Source of the DNA: Candidatus Moanabacter tarae
GTDB lineage: Bacteria > Verrucomicrobiota > Verrucomicrobiia > Opitutales > UBA2987
DNA: 64,000 bases
Direction: 5' to 3'
NCBI GenBank assembly: GCA_003226295.1
Contig: CP029803.1
Location: 1,358,211-1,422,210, forward strand
Below, piece by piece: positions 37,910 to 48,524 of the stretch. The notes beneath the pieces were generated by a model that saw nothing but the letters and a program-made list of their open reading frames with translations, had not been told where the DNA came from and did not search any database. The position numbers and the translations under genes were made by a program. Positions within the stretch are counted from its first letter, which is position 1. Every line of letters begins with the position of its first letter.

Positions 37910-38683
37910 TCAATTCACGCCGATCGGCAATTGGACGAAGTTTGCCTTTTGAGGATCCTCATAAACATCCATGGCTTCCCGGATTGCAGGTACCAGGTCA
38001 GGGCGCTCCTGAAAATCCCAGCCCTCAGGTCCCGGTATTCCGATGCCAGCATAAGAACCTAATTTGTCGATAAAAAAGGCACATCCAAGACCAATATATA
38101 AGGTTTTAACTTGGACCGTTTGTCCATTACCAAGGGTCTTGGGGCTGCTATGAAGCGTAATTCCACCATTGAACTTGTCGACTTGTGTCAATATTCCAAC
38201 GATGTTCTGCATTCTAGCTGAAAGGGATGCACTTGTATCTTCTCCTATTTCAGGAATCCTTGTATATAGCGGAGCAATCGTATTTTGAAGAGGCTCCGGA
38301 AAGTAAGGATGCAACTTGCGAAGTTTGCCCTCTAACCCTTGAATGACTCGGTTAATGGCGCCTGAGGCTTCTTTTAGTCCATCCCGTTTGGCTCCTAGCA
38401 TAGCCCTTTTGGCATCTGCTTGAGAGATTTCCTCTTCGCTTTTCTGAAGCCTTTCCTGGAGCACTGCTTTCTCGGAACCTAAGACAGCGAGGATATTGTC
38501 GAGGATCTCTTTTTCCTCCATCCACTCGTTATTCGCTCTTGCGATCTCACTTTCCGTTTCGATCCACTTCCGAAGCGTGGTTCGAGTTTCCTCGAATTCC
38601 GACTGCCCGGGAAGTGAGGGAAGAAATATAGTGAGACCCAAACTCCAAAGCCCCAAATTTATAAACAGACAACGCGTTTCCAT
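37910..38683 (-). CDS. DUF3450 periplasmic coiled-coil protein
   Basis: This 257-residue protein has a signal peptide (LFINLGLWSLGLTIFLPSLPGQ, cleavage near residue 28), then a long coiled-coil (about 40-125: for example EKAVLQERLQKSEEEISQADAKRAML), then a C-terminal alpha/beta region (SPKTLGNGQTVQVKTLYIGLGCAFFI, YAGIGIPGPEGWDF). It belongs to the DUF3450 family that precedes ttpC genes in many proteobacteria and Verrucomicrobia. It is the first gene of the TonB operon, 14 bases from the downstream gene. Function is not known beyond association with the complex. Confidence 0.85.
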   Translation of the reverse strand: METRCLFINLGLWSLGLTIFLPSLPGQSEFEETRTTLRKWIETESEIARANNEWMEEKEILDNILAVLGSEKAVLQERLQKSEEEISQADAKRAMLGAKRDGLKEASGAINRVIQGLEGKLRKLHPYFPEPLQNTIAPLYTRIPEIGEDTSASLSARMQNIVGILTQVDKFNGGITLHSSPKTLGNGQTVQVKTLYIGLGCAFFIDKLGSYAGIGIPGPEGWDFQERPDLVPAIREAMDVYEDPQKANFVQLPIGVN

Positions 38684-39063
38684 TCTTTACTATCTTCCTG
38701 AAGAATGCCTCCGATTAGGATTAAGCGATTGCTAAACTTTACCTTTGTTACTCAAGAGGCGGTTAATCTAAATCTGTCTTCGTCGTGGTCAAGCTCTCTA
38801 TTCTAGTCCACTGACAGAGATCTTATACCAAAATTTTATACGCAGCTAACGCTACGTAAGGCCATCTACATCGCAGCTCTCAGCAGTGTCCCAAAAGGGG
38901 AATAAATGGACTTACAAAGTATGTATGTCAACCTATTCCTCAGAATCATCAAGACTCTTTCCTCATCAGAATACCTAGGTAACCACCGTGACCGGAACCC
39001 GTGTCCCTTAGATATCGCATTGCATAGAAAAAAATAACGGGTTTTAACAGTGGGCTAACCTCA
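38684..39063. other. Intergenic stretch upstream of the TonB operon
   Basis: The 380-base gap between the DUF3450 gene and the nhaC-like stop should contain the promoter of the DUF3450-TonB operon on the minus strand. It also contains a small plus-strand open frame listed separately. A short ACCTCA/TGAGGT hairpin spans the nhaC-like stop (39058-39073). I recognise no RNA gene. Confidence 0.4.
38906..39037 (+). CDS. Possible small protein (43 residues)
   Basis: A 43-codon ATG frame starts five bases after an AAGGGGA ribosome-binding sequence. The product begins MDLQSMYVNLFLRIIKTL and continues with a charged segment. It has no family I recognise and no signal peptide. It lies antisense-free between two minus-strand genes. 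It may be spurious; only the ribosome-binding site argues for it. Confidence 0.2.
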   Translation: MDLQSMYVNLFLRIIKTLSSSEYLGNHRDRNPCPLDIALHRKK

Positions 39064-40722
39064 TCATTGAGGTCTCATCGTAAGCGTGAAAATAGTGGGG
39101 ACAATTGGGAGAACACTCAGCCCCAGAAGTAAAGAAATCCAAGGGCTTAATCCGAAACCCACCGGTAAAAACCCTAAAATCAACGCGGCAAAGGCAGCAA
39201 TTAAGGCATAAGGCAATTGGGTTCGAACATGATCATGTGGCTCTACTTCACAGGCAATTGAAGAGACGATAGTTGTGTCACTTATAGGAGAACAGTGGTC
39301 ACCAAAAACAGCCCCGCTAAAAACTGCGCCGACCACCGCTGCGAGAGTTCCTCTCTCCGACTCCAAAACAGCGTCACCACTCAACCCAAAAAGCAGTGTA
39401 ACCGCCAAGGGCATAAGAATAATCATTGTTCCCCATGCGGAACCTGTGGAGAATGAGATTAAAGCTCCAAGAAGAAACACCGAGGCAGGTATAGCAAAGA
39501 TTGGGAGATGTCCCCCCAAAAGGCTGGAAATGACTTCCGCCGCTTGTAACTGAGTAAGCGTACTACTCAGGATCCACGCCCCTACCAAAATCAAAACGGG
39601 TACAAAAAGAGCCTTTACTCCTTCCAAGAACACAACCGAGGGCAATTCCCATTCGACACCACGCGGATAAAGAGAAAAAGCAATTAAGGAGGCCAAAGCG
39701 CTGGACCATAGGAGCACATTCACTACCTGGTCGCTCCCGAAAGCTCCCACAAGCTTTACTGCCGTTATTGGCCATGCCTGCTCCGTCCCAACTAGATAAA
39801 CACCAAAAAGCAAGGAAGCGACCAAAACAAATATAGGTAAAATCGCACGAACCCAGTGAGACGATTTGATTTCATCCAGAACTACCTCATCATCTCCTCC
39901 AAGAAAAATCCGGTGCTCCTGACCTACTTTATCTTCCTCCCGATCCACTCCTTCAAAGCACCCCATCGCACCAGGGTTGAAATTCCGCCTAATTGAAACT
40001 GCGAGAAGTATGAGGGTGAAGAGGCAATAAAAGTTGAACGGTATCGATTCAAAAAAGAGAGCATAGGGAGCAGCCTCTTCGGCGCGTCCGGCCATTACAT
40101 ACCCCTCTCGTATCATCGCCAACTGCGTAGCTATCCAAGTCGACACAAAGGCTACACAAGCAACCGTGGAACTTGTTGAATCGACTATATAAGCTAGCTT
40201 GACCCTAGAGACACCGCAGAAGTCAGCTAAACTTCGCATCATTCGTCCAACCAACATACTATTTGCTAGCCCATCAAAGAAGAGGACGAGACCGACGACC
40301 ATTGTAGTCCACTGTAACCTTCGGGCCGGGTGCTTGCCACGAAGAAGAAATCGAGTTACCAATCCGTTGAAGCCACCTCCTCTCTCAACTAAGGAGACAA
40401 ATCCCCCGAGAAGGAGAGTGAAAATGAGGGCTCCAACCTTCCAGCTGTCTTGTAACGACGGCACTAAGTGCTCTGAAAAGAAAGCAGCAAATGCAGATAG
40501 TAGATCTCCACCCTCGAGAATGACAACTCCTGCAGCTCCCCCTGCCATCAATCCGGTTAAAACTCGTCGGATTAAAAGAACGAGTCCCAGTGCAATGACG
40601 CTAGGCCAAATTGCCCGTATCTCAATATCAGATTTCGCAAAGAAAAAACAGGATCCCCAAAGAACCCAAGCGAGAGATAAACGCAATTTATGACTCTTCA
40701 CAAAAGTAGGATAATACAACAC
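39064..40722 (-). CDS. NhaC-family Na+/H+ antiporter
   Basis: The 552-residue inner-membrane protein has about 12-13 hydrophobic segments and the NhaC signature FGDHCSPISDTTIVSSIACEVEPHDHVRTQLPYA near residues 465-500, plus STGSAWGTMIILMPLAVTLLFG. Such proteins exchange sodium for protons or related ions, in keeping with a marine or saline lifestyle. The start is GTG at 40722; the exact N terminus is uncertain. It is separated from groEL by about 110 bases that hold the groEL terminator. Confidence 0.87.
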   Translation of the reverse strand: MLYYPTFVKSHKLRLSLAWVLWGSCFFFAKSDIEIRAIWPSVIALGLVLLIRRVLTGLMAGGAAGVVILEGGDLLSAFAAFFSEHLVPSLQDSWKVGALIFTLLLGGFVSLVERGGGFNGLVTRFLLRGKHPARRLQWTTMVVGLVLFFDGLANSMLVGRMMRSLADFCGVSRVKLAYIVDSTSSTVACVAFVSTWIATQLAMIREGYVMAGRAEEAAPYALFFESIPFNFYCLFTLILLAVSIRRNFNPGAMGCFEGVDREEDKVGQEHRIFLGGDDEVVLDEIKSSHWVRAILPIFVLVASLLFGVYLVGTEQAWPITAVKLVGAFGSDQVVNVLLWSSALASLIAFSLYPRGVEWELPSVVFLEGVKALFVPVLILVGAWILSSTLTQLQAAEVISSLLGGHLPIFAIPASVFLLGALISFSTGSAWGTMIILMPLAVTLLFGLSGDAVLESERGTLAAVVGAVFSGAVFGDHCSPISDTTIVSSIACEVEPHDHVRTQLPYALIAAFAALILGFLPVGFGLSPWISLLLGLSVLPIVPTIFTLTMRPQ

Positions 40723-40767
40723 CGAATCGCCTCAGTGCGTGATTGTCCATTTGATTTTTTAAGTGCC

Positions 40768-40805
40768 AAAAGAAAGGACGCTCCCCCCTCTCAGGGGAAG
40801 CGTCC
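40768..40805 (-). terminator. Intrinsic terminator of groESL
   Basis: On the minus strand a strong G+C stem, GGACGCTTCCCC paired with GGGGGAGCGTCC around a short loop, is followed by TTTCTTTT. It lies about 30-70 bases past the groEL stop and is the clearest intrinsic terminator in the window. Confidence 0.85.
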
Positions 40806-40836
40806 CAGTAATTTAAGTTAATATTTTTATTTGGGC

Positions 40837-42504
<1,668 letters not shown>

Positions 42505-42798
42505 TTAACCGATTATTCCGAGGATATCGTCCTCACGCACTAGAGAGTACTCCTTGTCGTCAAACTTGACCTCGGTCCCTCCATACTTGCTGACAATCAC
42601 TCGATCTCCAACTTTGACTGCGAATCCGATGACTTTTCCATTGTCATCCTTTTTTCCCGTTCCCAAAGCAACCACTTCAGCTTCCTGAGGCTTCTCTTTG
42701 GCCGTATCGGGAATAATGATTCCGCCTTTCACTTGTTCGCTTTCTTCAACCGCGGCAATCAGAATGCGGTCTCCGAGAGGTTTAATCTTAGGTTTCAT
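42505..42798 (-). CDS. groES: Co-chaperonin GroES
   Basis: The 97-residue protein matches Gro[33 protein letters not shown] (mobile loop about 18-32) and [36 protein letters not shown]. It caps GroEL. An SD-like GGGAG stands about 12 bases before the ATG. It is the first gene of groESL, about 100 bases downstream of dnaK. Confidence 0.97.
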   Translation of the reverse strand: MKPKIKPLGDRILIAAVEESEQVKGGIIIPDTAKEKPQEAEVVALGTGKKDDNGKVIGFAVKVGDRVIVSKYGGTEVKFDDKEYSLVREDDILGIIG

Positions 42799-42830
42799 AT
42801 ACGTCTTCTCCCTGTTTTGGTTATTTATAT

Positions 42831-42866
42831 CAAGTTAGCAATTCGTTGATTTATGTTATCAACTTG
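42831..42866 (-). promoter_or_regulatory. Mutually exclusive inverted repeats upstream of groES
   Basis: Two inverted repeats overlap between dnaK and groES: CAAGTT/AACTTG (arms 42831-42836 and 42861-42866) and GTTGAT/ATCAAC (arms 42845-42850 and 42858-42863). They share the bases 42861-42863, so only one can form at a time. The region lies 32-68 bases before the groES ATG. No canonical CIRCE element is present. It could be an operator or an RNA switch; the function is inferred from position only. Confidence 0.4.
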
Positions 42867-42897
42867 CGCAGTAAGCGCCCTCATTTATTAAACAAAT

Positions 42898-44859
42898 TTA
42901 TTTATCCTTCTCGTCATCAACCATTTCGAAATCAGCATCGACCACACTATCGTCACTTGCACTTCCATCCGATCCAGAACCGGGGTTTGCCTCAGGAGCT
43001 GCAGCGGAACCGGCTGAACCTGCCTCGGGTGTAGCACCGGCTTGCGCCTGGGCATACATTTGCGCGACCGCTTCCTGCAAGGTCTTGTCATTTTGAAGTT
43101 TTTCCAATGCAGCGTTCATCTTTTCAACACTGTTGGATTCGATTGCTGTTTGTGCTTCCTTAATCAATTCCCCAACCGTCTTCTGTGTATCTTCTGGAAT
43201 TTTTTCACCGTTTTCTTTGACCAACTTCTCTGTCTGATAAATTAGGGTATCGAGCTTATTTCGAACCTCTACCTCCTCCTTCAGTTTACTGTCTTCTGAA
43301 GCATGGGCTTCCGCCTCCCCTCGCATCCTGTCAATCTCTTCCTGACTCAACCCAGAGGAATTGGTAATAGAAATCTTCTGATCGCGTCCCGTTCCCATGT
43401 CCTTTGCCGTTACATCGAGAATCCCATTTGCATCGATGTCGTAGGTCACCTCAATTTGGGGCATCCCGCGCGGAGCTGGAGGAATCCCATCTAGACGAAA
43501 ATTACCCAGCACTTTGTTATCCTTAGCCATGGGGCGTTCTCCCTGGAGAATACGAATATCTACGCTGGGTTGATTATCCGCAGCAGTAGAGTAGATCTGC
43601 GCTTTCTTCGTCGGAATGGTCGTATTACGCTCGATCATGGGAGTTGCGATTCCCCCTTCAGTTTCGATACTCAGGGTTAATGGCGTAACATCCAAAAGCA
43701 GGACAGAATCTACGTCACCTTGTAGAACAGCACCTTGAATAGCGGCACCTACCGCAACTACTTCGTCGGGATTAACCCCCTTGTGAGGCTCTTTACCCGC
43801 TAGTCCCTTGGCCACTTCATGGACTTTGGGGCTACGAGTCATGCCCCCAACCATCACAAGCTCCTGAATATCTCCGGCATTTAACTCCGCATCTTCTAGA
43901 CAACTGCGGAAAGGAGCCACGGTACGCTCAAACAGCCCATCACAGAGTTGCTCAAGTTTCGCTCGAGTTAAATTGACATTGAGATGCTTGGGCCCACTCG
44001 CATCAGCTGTGATAAAAGGTAGATTTATATCTGTCTGTTGGGTCGAAGAGAGGGCAATTTTAGCCTTTTCTGCCTCCTCCTTTAGACGCTGCAGCGCCAT
44101 CGGGTCCTGTTTCAGATCTATCCCGGTGTCACTCTCGAATTCATCCACCAGCCAATCAATGATAGTAGCATCCCAATTGTCTCCTCCCAAATGTGTATCG
44201 CCATTGGTTGCTTTGACCTCAAAAACACCGTCGCCGATCTCAAGAATAGAAATGTCGTAAGTTCCTCCACCTAAATCGTATACAGCAATAACCTCGTCAT
44301 TTTTTTTGTCCAATCCGTAGGCTAGAGAAGCAGCCGTTGGTTCGTTAATGATCCTCTTGACTTCGAGACCCGCAATGGTACCCGCATCTTTTGCCGCTTG
44401 CCGCTGTGCATCATTGAAATAAGCAGGAACCGTGATGACGGCCTCAGTCACCTTTTCTCCCAGGTAGGCCTCTGCATCAGCCTTCAACTTAGCTAATACC
44501 ATTGACGAGATCTGTTCCGGTGCAAACTGCTCAGTCTTACCATCAGCCTCACATTCGATACTGGCATCTCCATTCTTACCTTTGACGATCTTATAAGGAA
44601 GATGCTCGGCTTCCTCCTGTACTTCCTCATACTTTCGTCCAATCAGACGCTTCGCTGAGAATATAGTATTTTCAGGATTAGTGACTGCCTGCCTCTTCGC
44701 AGCCTGTCCCACAAGACGTTCATCATTTTTCCCGAACGCAACAACAGAAGGGGTCGTTCGAGCTCCTTCCGAATTGGGAATCACGACGGGCTCCCCTCCC
44801 TCCATCACGGCCATGCACGAATTGGTGGTTCCCAGGTCAATTCCGATTACTTTACTCAC
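42898..44859 (-). CDS. dnaK: Chaperone DnaK (Hsp70)
   Basis: The 653-residue protein shows the Hsp70 nucleotide-binding motifs [54 protein letters not shown] and [18 protein letters not shown]. The substrate-binding domain begins around residue 385, with a variable acidic C-terminal tail ([19 protein letters not shown]). It folds and protects proteins in the cytoplasm with DnaJ and GrpE, which are not in this window. The start is GTG. It lies just upstream of groESL on the same strand, with a 100-base gap that contains inverted repeats. Confidence 0.97.
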   Translation of the reverse strand: MSKVIGIDLGTTNSCMAVMEGGEPVVIPNSEGARTTPSVVAFGKNDERLVGQAAKRQAVTNPENTIFSAKRLIGRKYEEVQEEAEHLPYKIVKGKNGDASIECEADGKTEQFAPEQISSMVLAKLKADAEAYLGEKVTEAVITVPAYFNDAQRQAAKDAGTIAGLEVKRIINEPTAASLAYGLDKKNDEVIAVYDLGGGTYDISILEIGDGVFEVKATNGDTHLGGDNWDATIIDWLVDEFESDTGIDLKQDPMALQRLKEEAEKAKIALSSTQQTDINLPFITADASGPKHLNVNLTRAKLEQLCDGLFERTVAPFRSCLEDAELNAGDIQELVMVGGMTRSPKVHEVAKGLAGKEPHKGVNPDEVVAVGAAIQGAVLQGDVDSVLLLDVTPLTLSIETEGGIATPMIERNTTIPTKKAQIYSTAADNQPSVDIRILQGERPMAKDNKVLGNFRLDGIPPAPRGMPQIEVTYDIDANGILDVTAKDMGTGRDQKISITNSSGLSQEEIDRMRGEAEAHASEDSKLKEEVEVRNKLDTLIYQTEKLVKENGEKIPEDTQKTVGELIKEAQTAIESNSVEKMNAALEKLQNDKTLQEAVAQMYAQAQAGATPEAGSAGSAAAPEANPGSGSDGSASDDSVVDADFEMVDDEKDK

Positions 44860-45235
44860 GCAACCGAATCAGCAGGGAGCATGCCAAGAAGGGAAACAGT
44901 TTATATGTGTTTGGTTTTCAATACTTTACATTTTTTTATTGCCTAGATATCGAAGAGTAGATCAGCGCCATCGCTGACAGACTGTCACACTTTATGTCAC
45001 ACTTTTCGAGAAAACGAACACACACAAATTCTGCCAGTTTCTCAACTCTATTCACCTGTTAAGCTTGGATTCAAGCTTTGAATGTCTGTGGATTTATCAA
45101 CTTTCGATATTTTAGATTCATTCTGAATACTACTCCTTGACCCATTCGAGACCAGAATCCCCGTTGAAGAAATGACACTGTCCTCGCTTATACTGAATCC
45201 CGAGCGGAATATCTAATAAGCTAGTTTTCCAGAAA
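44860..45235. other. Regulatory region upstream of dnaK
   Basis: This 376-base stretch between the sodium:solute symporter stop and dnaK contains no gene. It holds the palindrome and tandem direct repeats listed separately and an AAGCTTGGATTCAAGCTT inverted repeat near 45060. I find no canonical CIRCE or clear sigma-32 promoter. Confidence 0.45.
44975..45005. repeat. Palindrome plus tandem 11-base repeats upstream of dnaK
   Basis: TGACAG-A-CTGTCA is a perfect inverted repeat at 44975-44987. It runs directly into two copies of TGTCACACTTT (44983-44993 and 44995-45005) separated by one base. The block lies about 115-145 bases before the dnaK start. Such overlapping palindrome and direct-repeat geometry is typical of regulator binding sites; the regulator is unknown. 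Confidence 0.5.
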
Positions 45236-47122
45236 TTAATCGATATCACCCGCAGGAGAGGAGCCTTCGGGCTCGCGAATGCTATCCACCATGCTCTGAA
45301 CCTCTGAACTTGGTGGTGCAGTAAACTGCGTTACCAAACCGGTTACAGTAAAATTGAGGATCATTCCAATGGTTCCTATACCTTGCGGACTAATCCCCTG
45401 AGAAAACACTCCGAAGGTCCAACGCTCCATGTCGAAAAAGACCGTACCCAAAATATAGTAGGCTGTGAAGGAAATCCCAACTAACATTCCGCACACCGCG
45501 GGAAAAGTCCCAACCCGCTTGCTAAAGATGCCAAGGACAATAACAGGAAAGAAACTTGCAGCAGCCAGGCCGAAGGCAAATGCCACCACTTGACTGACAA
45601 ACCCGGGCGGGTATATACCGAAAATCCCCGCCACAATTACCGCGACACCAATGACCGAACGCCCAACCCTAAGACGCATTTTTTCGGTTGCCTCAGGCCG
45701 AATAACCCGGAAATAGAGATCGTGCGCCACGGATGATGAAATTACCAAGAGCAATCCACTAGCAGTCGACAGGGCTGCTGCTAACCCACCGGCAGCAACG
45801 AAAGCTATTATCCAATTAGACAACTCTGCCATCTCAGGGGTCGCCAGAACGATAATATCCCGATCCGGACCACTCAGGCCTAATAACCTGAGAACCATCC
45901 GTCCGTCTTTACCCCTGGCGCCTCCAGTGTCGATCCAGAGCTGATGCTGCTGCATTACTTCAATGAATTCAGGCTCTCCCAAGGCACCGCGCCTAAATAT
46001 TTCGTTGTCCTGTCCGGCAGAATACCTAACCAACCCGTCACCGTCGTCTAACCAGAGAATAAGCCCTGTTTTTTGCCAACTATTAAACCATTGTGGAAGG
46101 TCCCCAGCAGAGGCCTCATTGAGTGTTTGCAACATGTATGTCCGGGAAAATCCCGCAATAGCAGGCGCGGTGAGATAAAGACAGGCAATGAAGAAAAGAG
46201 CCCAAAACCCACTCCACCTAGCCGCCCGTGGCGAGCGGACAGTATAAAAGCGGACAATAACATGGGGAAGGCCAGCGGTTCCCGCCATAAGGGCAAAAGT
46301 TACTAATAGGACATTTGCTTTGCTCCATCCTCCGGTAAACGCCTCCGTATAACGAAAAAATCCGAGATCTTGTTGGACCTGATCGAGTTTCTCGAGGAGT
46401 AAAACTCCACTATCCAATAATGTTCCACCCAAACCGGCCTGTGGTAAATGTGTTCCGGTTAATTTAAAAGAAATGGCGAAAGCAGGAATGAGAAAAGCCG
46501 TGATAAGAACCCAATACTGTGCGACTTGGGTCCAGGTAATTCCCTTCATCCCTCCCAATGTAGCATAAATGAATACGATCGACATTCCAATCAAGACACC
46601 AACGTTTATATCCACTTCCAGAAAACGGGAGAACACTACGCCCACCCCACGCATCTGCCCAGCAACGTAGGTAAAACTGATGAAGATCGCACACAAAACA
46701 GCCACCAAACGAGCTGGATTTTGGCTCAGTCGCCTCATCACTGAAGCGCCAACAGTTATCGATGTTTTTTCTTTGCCTCCCACCGAAGGAAATCGATCAC
46801 CCACGAAATCAGGAACAGTATAATGCCCAAATTTCCGCAAATAAGGTGCAATTAGTAATGACAACAGGACAAATCCTCCTGTCCACCCCATCAGATAAAC
46901 CCCACCGGCGTAACCCATGGTTGAAACTAAGCCTGCCATTGAAATGAAGGAGGCTGCACTCATCCAATCTGCTGCAGTGGCCATCCCGTTTGCCGCAGCC
47001 GGTACACCGCGCCCGGCAACATAGAATCCTTTCGTGTCGCGAACCCGACTCCACAAGGCAATGCCGAGGTAGAGGCAGAAAGTCACAGCGACAAAAAGGT
47101 AAGTCCAAGTCTGAACCGTCAT
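45236..47122 (-). CDS. Sodium:solute symporter, ActP-like/VC_2705 subfamily, large subunit
   Basis: The 628-residue protein has about 13 membrane helices and the sodium:solute symporter pattern (KGFYVAGRGVPAAANGMATAADWMSAASF at the start; GLPHVIVRFYTVRSPRAARWSG near 285-306; GGLAAALSTASGLLLVISSSVAHDLY near 455-480). A hydrophilic insert of about 90 residues (roughly 350-440) sits between helices. The combination with a DUF4212 small subunit upstream matches the VC_2705 (TIGR03648) type. It would import an organic acid such as acetate with sodium. Confidence 0.87.
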   Translation of the reverse strand: MTVQTWTYLFVAVTFCLYLGIALWSRVRDTKGFYVAGRGVPAAANGMATAADWMSAASFISMAGLVSTMGYAGGVYLMGWTGGFVLLSLLIAPYLRKFGHYTVPDFVGDRFPSVGGKEKTSITVGASVMRRLSQNPARLVAVLCAIFISFTYVAGQMRGVGVVFSRFLEVDINVGVLIGMSIVFIYATLGGMKGITWTQVAQYWVLITAFLIPAFAISFKLTGTHLPQAGLGGTLLDSGVLLLEKLDQVQQDLGFFRYTEAFTGGWSKANVLLVTFALMAGTAGLPHVIVRFYTVRSPRAARWSGFWALFFIACLYLTAPAIAGFSRTYMLQTLNEASAGDLPQWFNSWQKTGLILWLDDGDGLVRYSAGQDNEIFRRGALGEPEFIEVMQQHQLWIDTGGARGKDGRMVLRLLGLSGPDRDIIVLATPEMAELSNWIIAFVAAGGLAAALSTASGLLLVISSSVAHDLYFRVIRPEATEKMRLRVGRSVIGVAVIVAGIFGIYPPGFVSQVVAFAFGLAAASFFPVIVLGIFSKRVGTFPAVCGMLVGISFTAYYILGTVFFDMERWTFGVFSQGISPQGIGTIGMILNFTVTGLVTQFTAPPSSEVQSMVDSIREPEGSSPAGDID

Positions 47123-47215
47123 GTCATATTTCGGTTAAATCGAAGTCAAAAGCCGCCTACTATTTACGCTGATCCCGAGTCCAATTATTAAAAGGCAGAA
47201 AAACTAAAGAGTGGT

Positions 47216-47524
47216 TCAACTGCTATTCTTTCTCTTTTGCAATGATTCCAATTCCTCGTTGTACCAACGATCAACTCGATTCATATAGAGTGCGTAAATC
47301 AAAATAATGAAGACAAACCCGATAATACTTCCCTGCTGGGCAAACCAGAACCCCAGTGGATAACCGGTATCGAAAAGCGAATACTGATTGAGGCTGTCTG
47401 CGAACAAGATGCTGCACCCGAGACTCAAAAAGGCCCAGACCGAGAGCAATATCGCCATTATCTTTACATTCTTACGCCAATAGCGCTTTAGAATCTCGCT
47501 CTCCCGAGTTGTTTGAACTTTCAT
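47216..47524 (-). CDS. DUF4212 sodium:solute symporter small subunit
   Basis: The 102-residue protein has two hydrophobic segments (IMAILLSVWAFLSLGCSILF and SIIGFVFIILIYALYMNRVDRW) preceded by the conserved YWRKNVKI and by a loop GYPLGFWFAQQGS typical of DUF4212 (TIGR03647). It is the usual partner of VC_2705-type symporters. Its stop lies 93 bases upstream of the large subunit start on the same strand, so the pair is likely one transcript. Confidence 0.88.
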   Translation of the reverse strand: MKVQTTRESEILKRYWRKNVKIMAILLSVWAFLSLGCSILFADSLNQYSLFDTGYPLGFWFAQQGSIIGFVFIILIYALYMNRVDRWYNEELESLQKRKNSS

Positions 47525-47634
47525 AAAATCAATTTCAGAAATAGTGGAGGATGATTGTTAATCTTGCAGGCCATCTGCCAAGGATAGAATTCTCACCCAC
47601 TAGACTTCTGGACAATAGACAGCCAAGCGGATTT

Positions 47635-48411
47635 CTACCAATTCGTATCTTGCCCAAAATCCCGTATATCAATTCGAGCCATACTGGCGTGCCCTAGTTC
47701 GAGGAGAAGACCATCAGCCTCCTCTCTTCGGTCAAAAACCGGTTGCTCAAACTTTCGGGCATGCGAAAACACACCATCGAGATCGTCAAAATAGGACCCG
47801 TAAAAAGTATGGCCAATCGTGGCTTTCTTCAATTCACAATTGTCCGCCGGACGGGAGGGAAAGTTAAAATTCCAAGTTACTGGATCTATCGGAAAGTCGG
47901 CACGGATTGAAAGAAGCTCGTAAGCATCACTAACAAATTTCCTCAACCGTGGGGACAAGCGAACACCAGCCTCCTCGGGAATCTCCCGATGATCGCTCCA
48001 ATGTCTATAGACATCTCTCGCCACTTCCTGAGAAAATGCAACACCTGGAACACCGGCTATATTGGCCTCCAAACACGCCCCCACCGTGCCCGATGATAGG
48101 ACATAACCCAACCCAGTGTTTTTCCCTATATTGATTCCAGACACCACTAAATCAGGCTTCTCTTCGAAAAGATGATATATCCCGAAGTTTACACAATCTG
48201 CAGGGCTCCCGCTGAAACAGTGAACTTCCTCTCCCTCGATCTCTACCAAAGTCTTTCTAAGCTCACCTTGACGAGTCATCCTTTTCCCCATCCAACTCTG
48301 CTCATTGCTTGGTACAACTACCGTTAGCTCCCCCCAACTCCGCGCACAGCGAATTGCTATCCTTAGGAAAGGCGAATCATAACCATCATCGTTAGTCAGA
48401 AGGATTTTCAT
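47635..48411 (-). CDS. surE: 5'/3'-nucleotidase SurE
   Basis: The 258-residue protein starts MKILLTNDDGYDSPFL, with the metal-binding Asp8-Asp9 pair of the SurE family. It contains the phosphate-binding GGINIG-like segment SGINIGKNTGLGYVLSSGTVGACLEAN. SurE dephosphorylates nucleoside monophosphates and short polyphosphates, often in stationary phase. It has no signal peptide. It lies 110 bases upstream of the DUF4212 gene on the same strand, so linkage is uncertain. Confidence 0.92.
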   Translation of the reverse strand: MKILLTNDDGYDSPFLRIAIRCARSWGELTVVVPSNEQSWMGKRMTRQGELRKTLVEIEGEEVHCFSGSPADCVNFGIYHLFEEKPDLVVSGINIGKNTGLGYVLSSGTVGACLEANIAGVPGVAFSQEVARDVYRHWSDHREIPEEAGVRLSPRLRKFVSDAYELLSIRADFPIDPVTWNFNFPSRPADNCELKKATIGHTFYGSYFDDLDGVFSHARKFEQPVFDRREEADGLLLELGHASMARIDIRDFGQDTNW

Positions 48412-48524
48412 TCAACTATAACTACGGATTGTCGGATCCACGACAGAAACTAGTCGAGGATTGGATAACATTATCTAATCAAACCCATGTTACGATTAAT
48501 TCGATGACAAAGACTAGCCGATTC

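Noticed and set aside
42831-42866. A CIRCE element upstream of groES
   Set aside because: Only one arm resembles the consensus half-site; the other does not match, so HrcA control is not supported.
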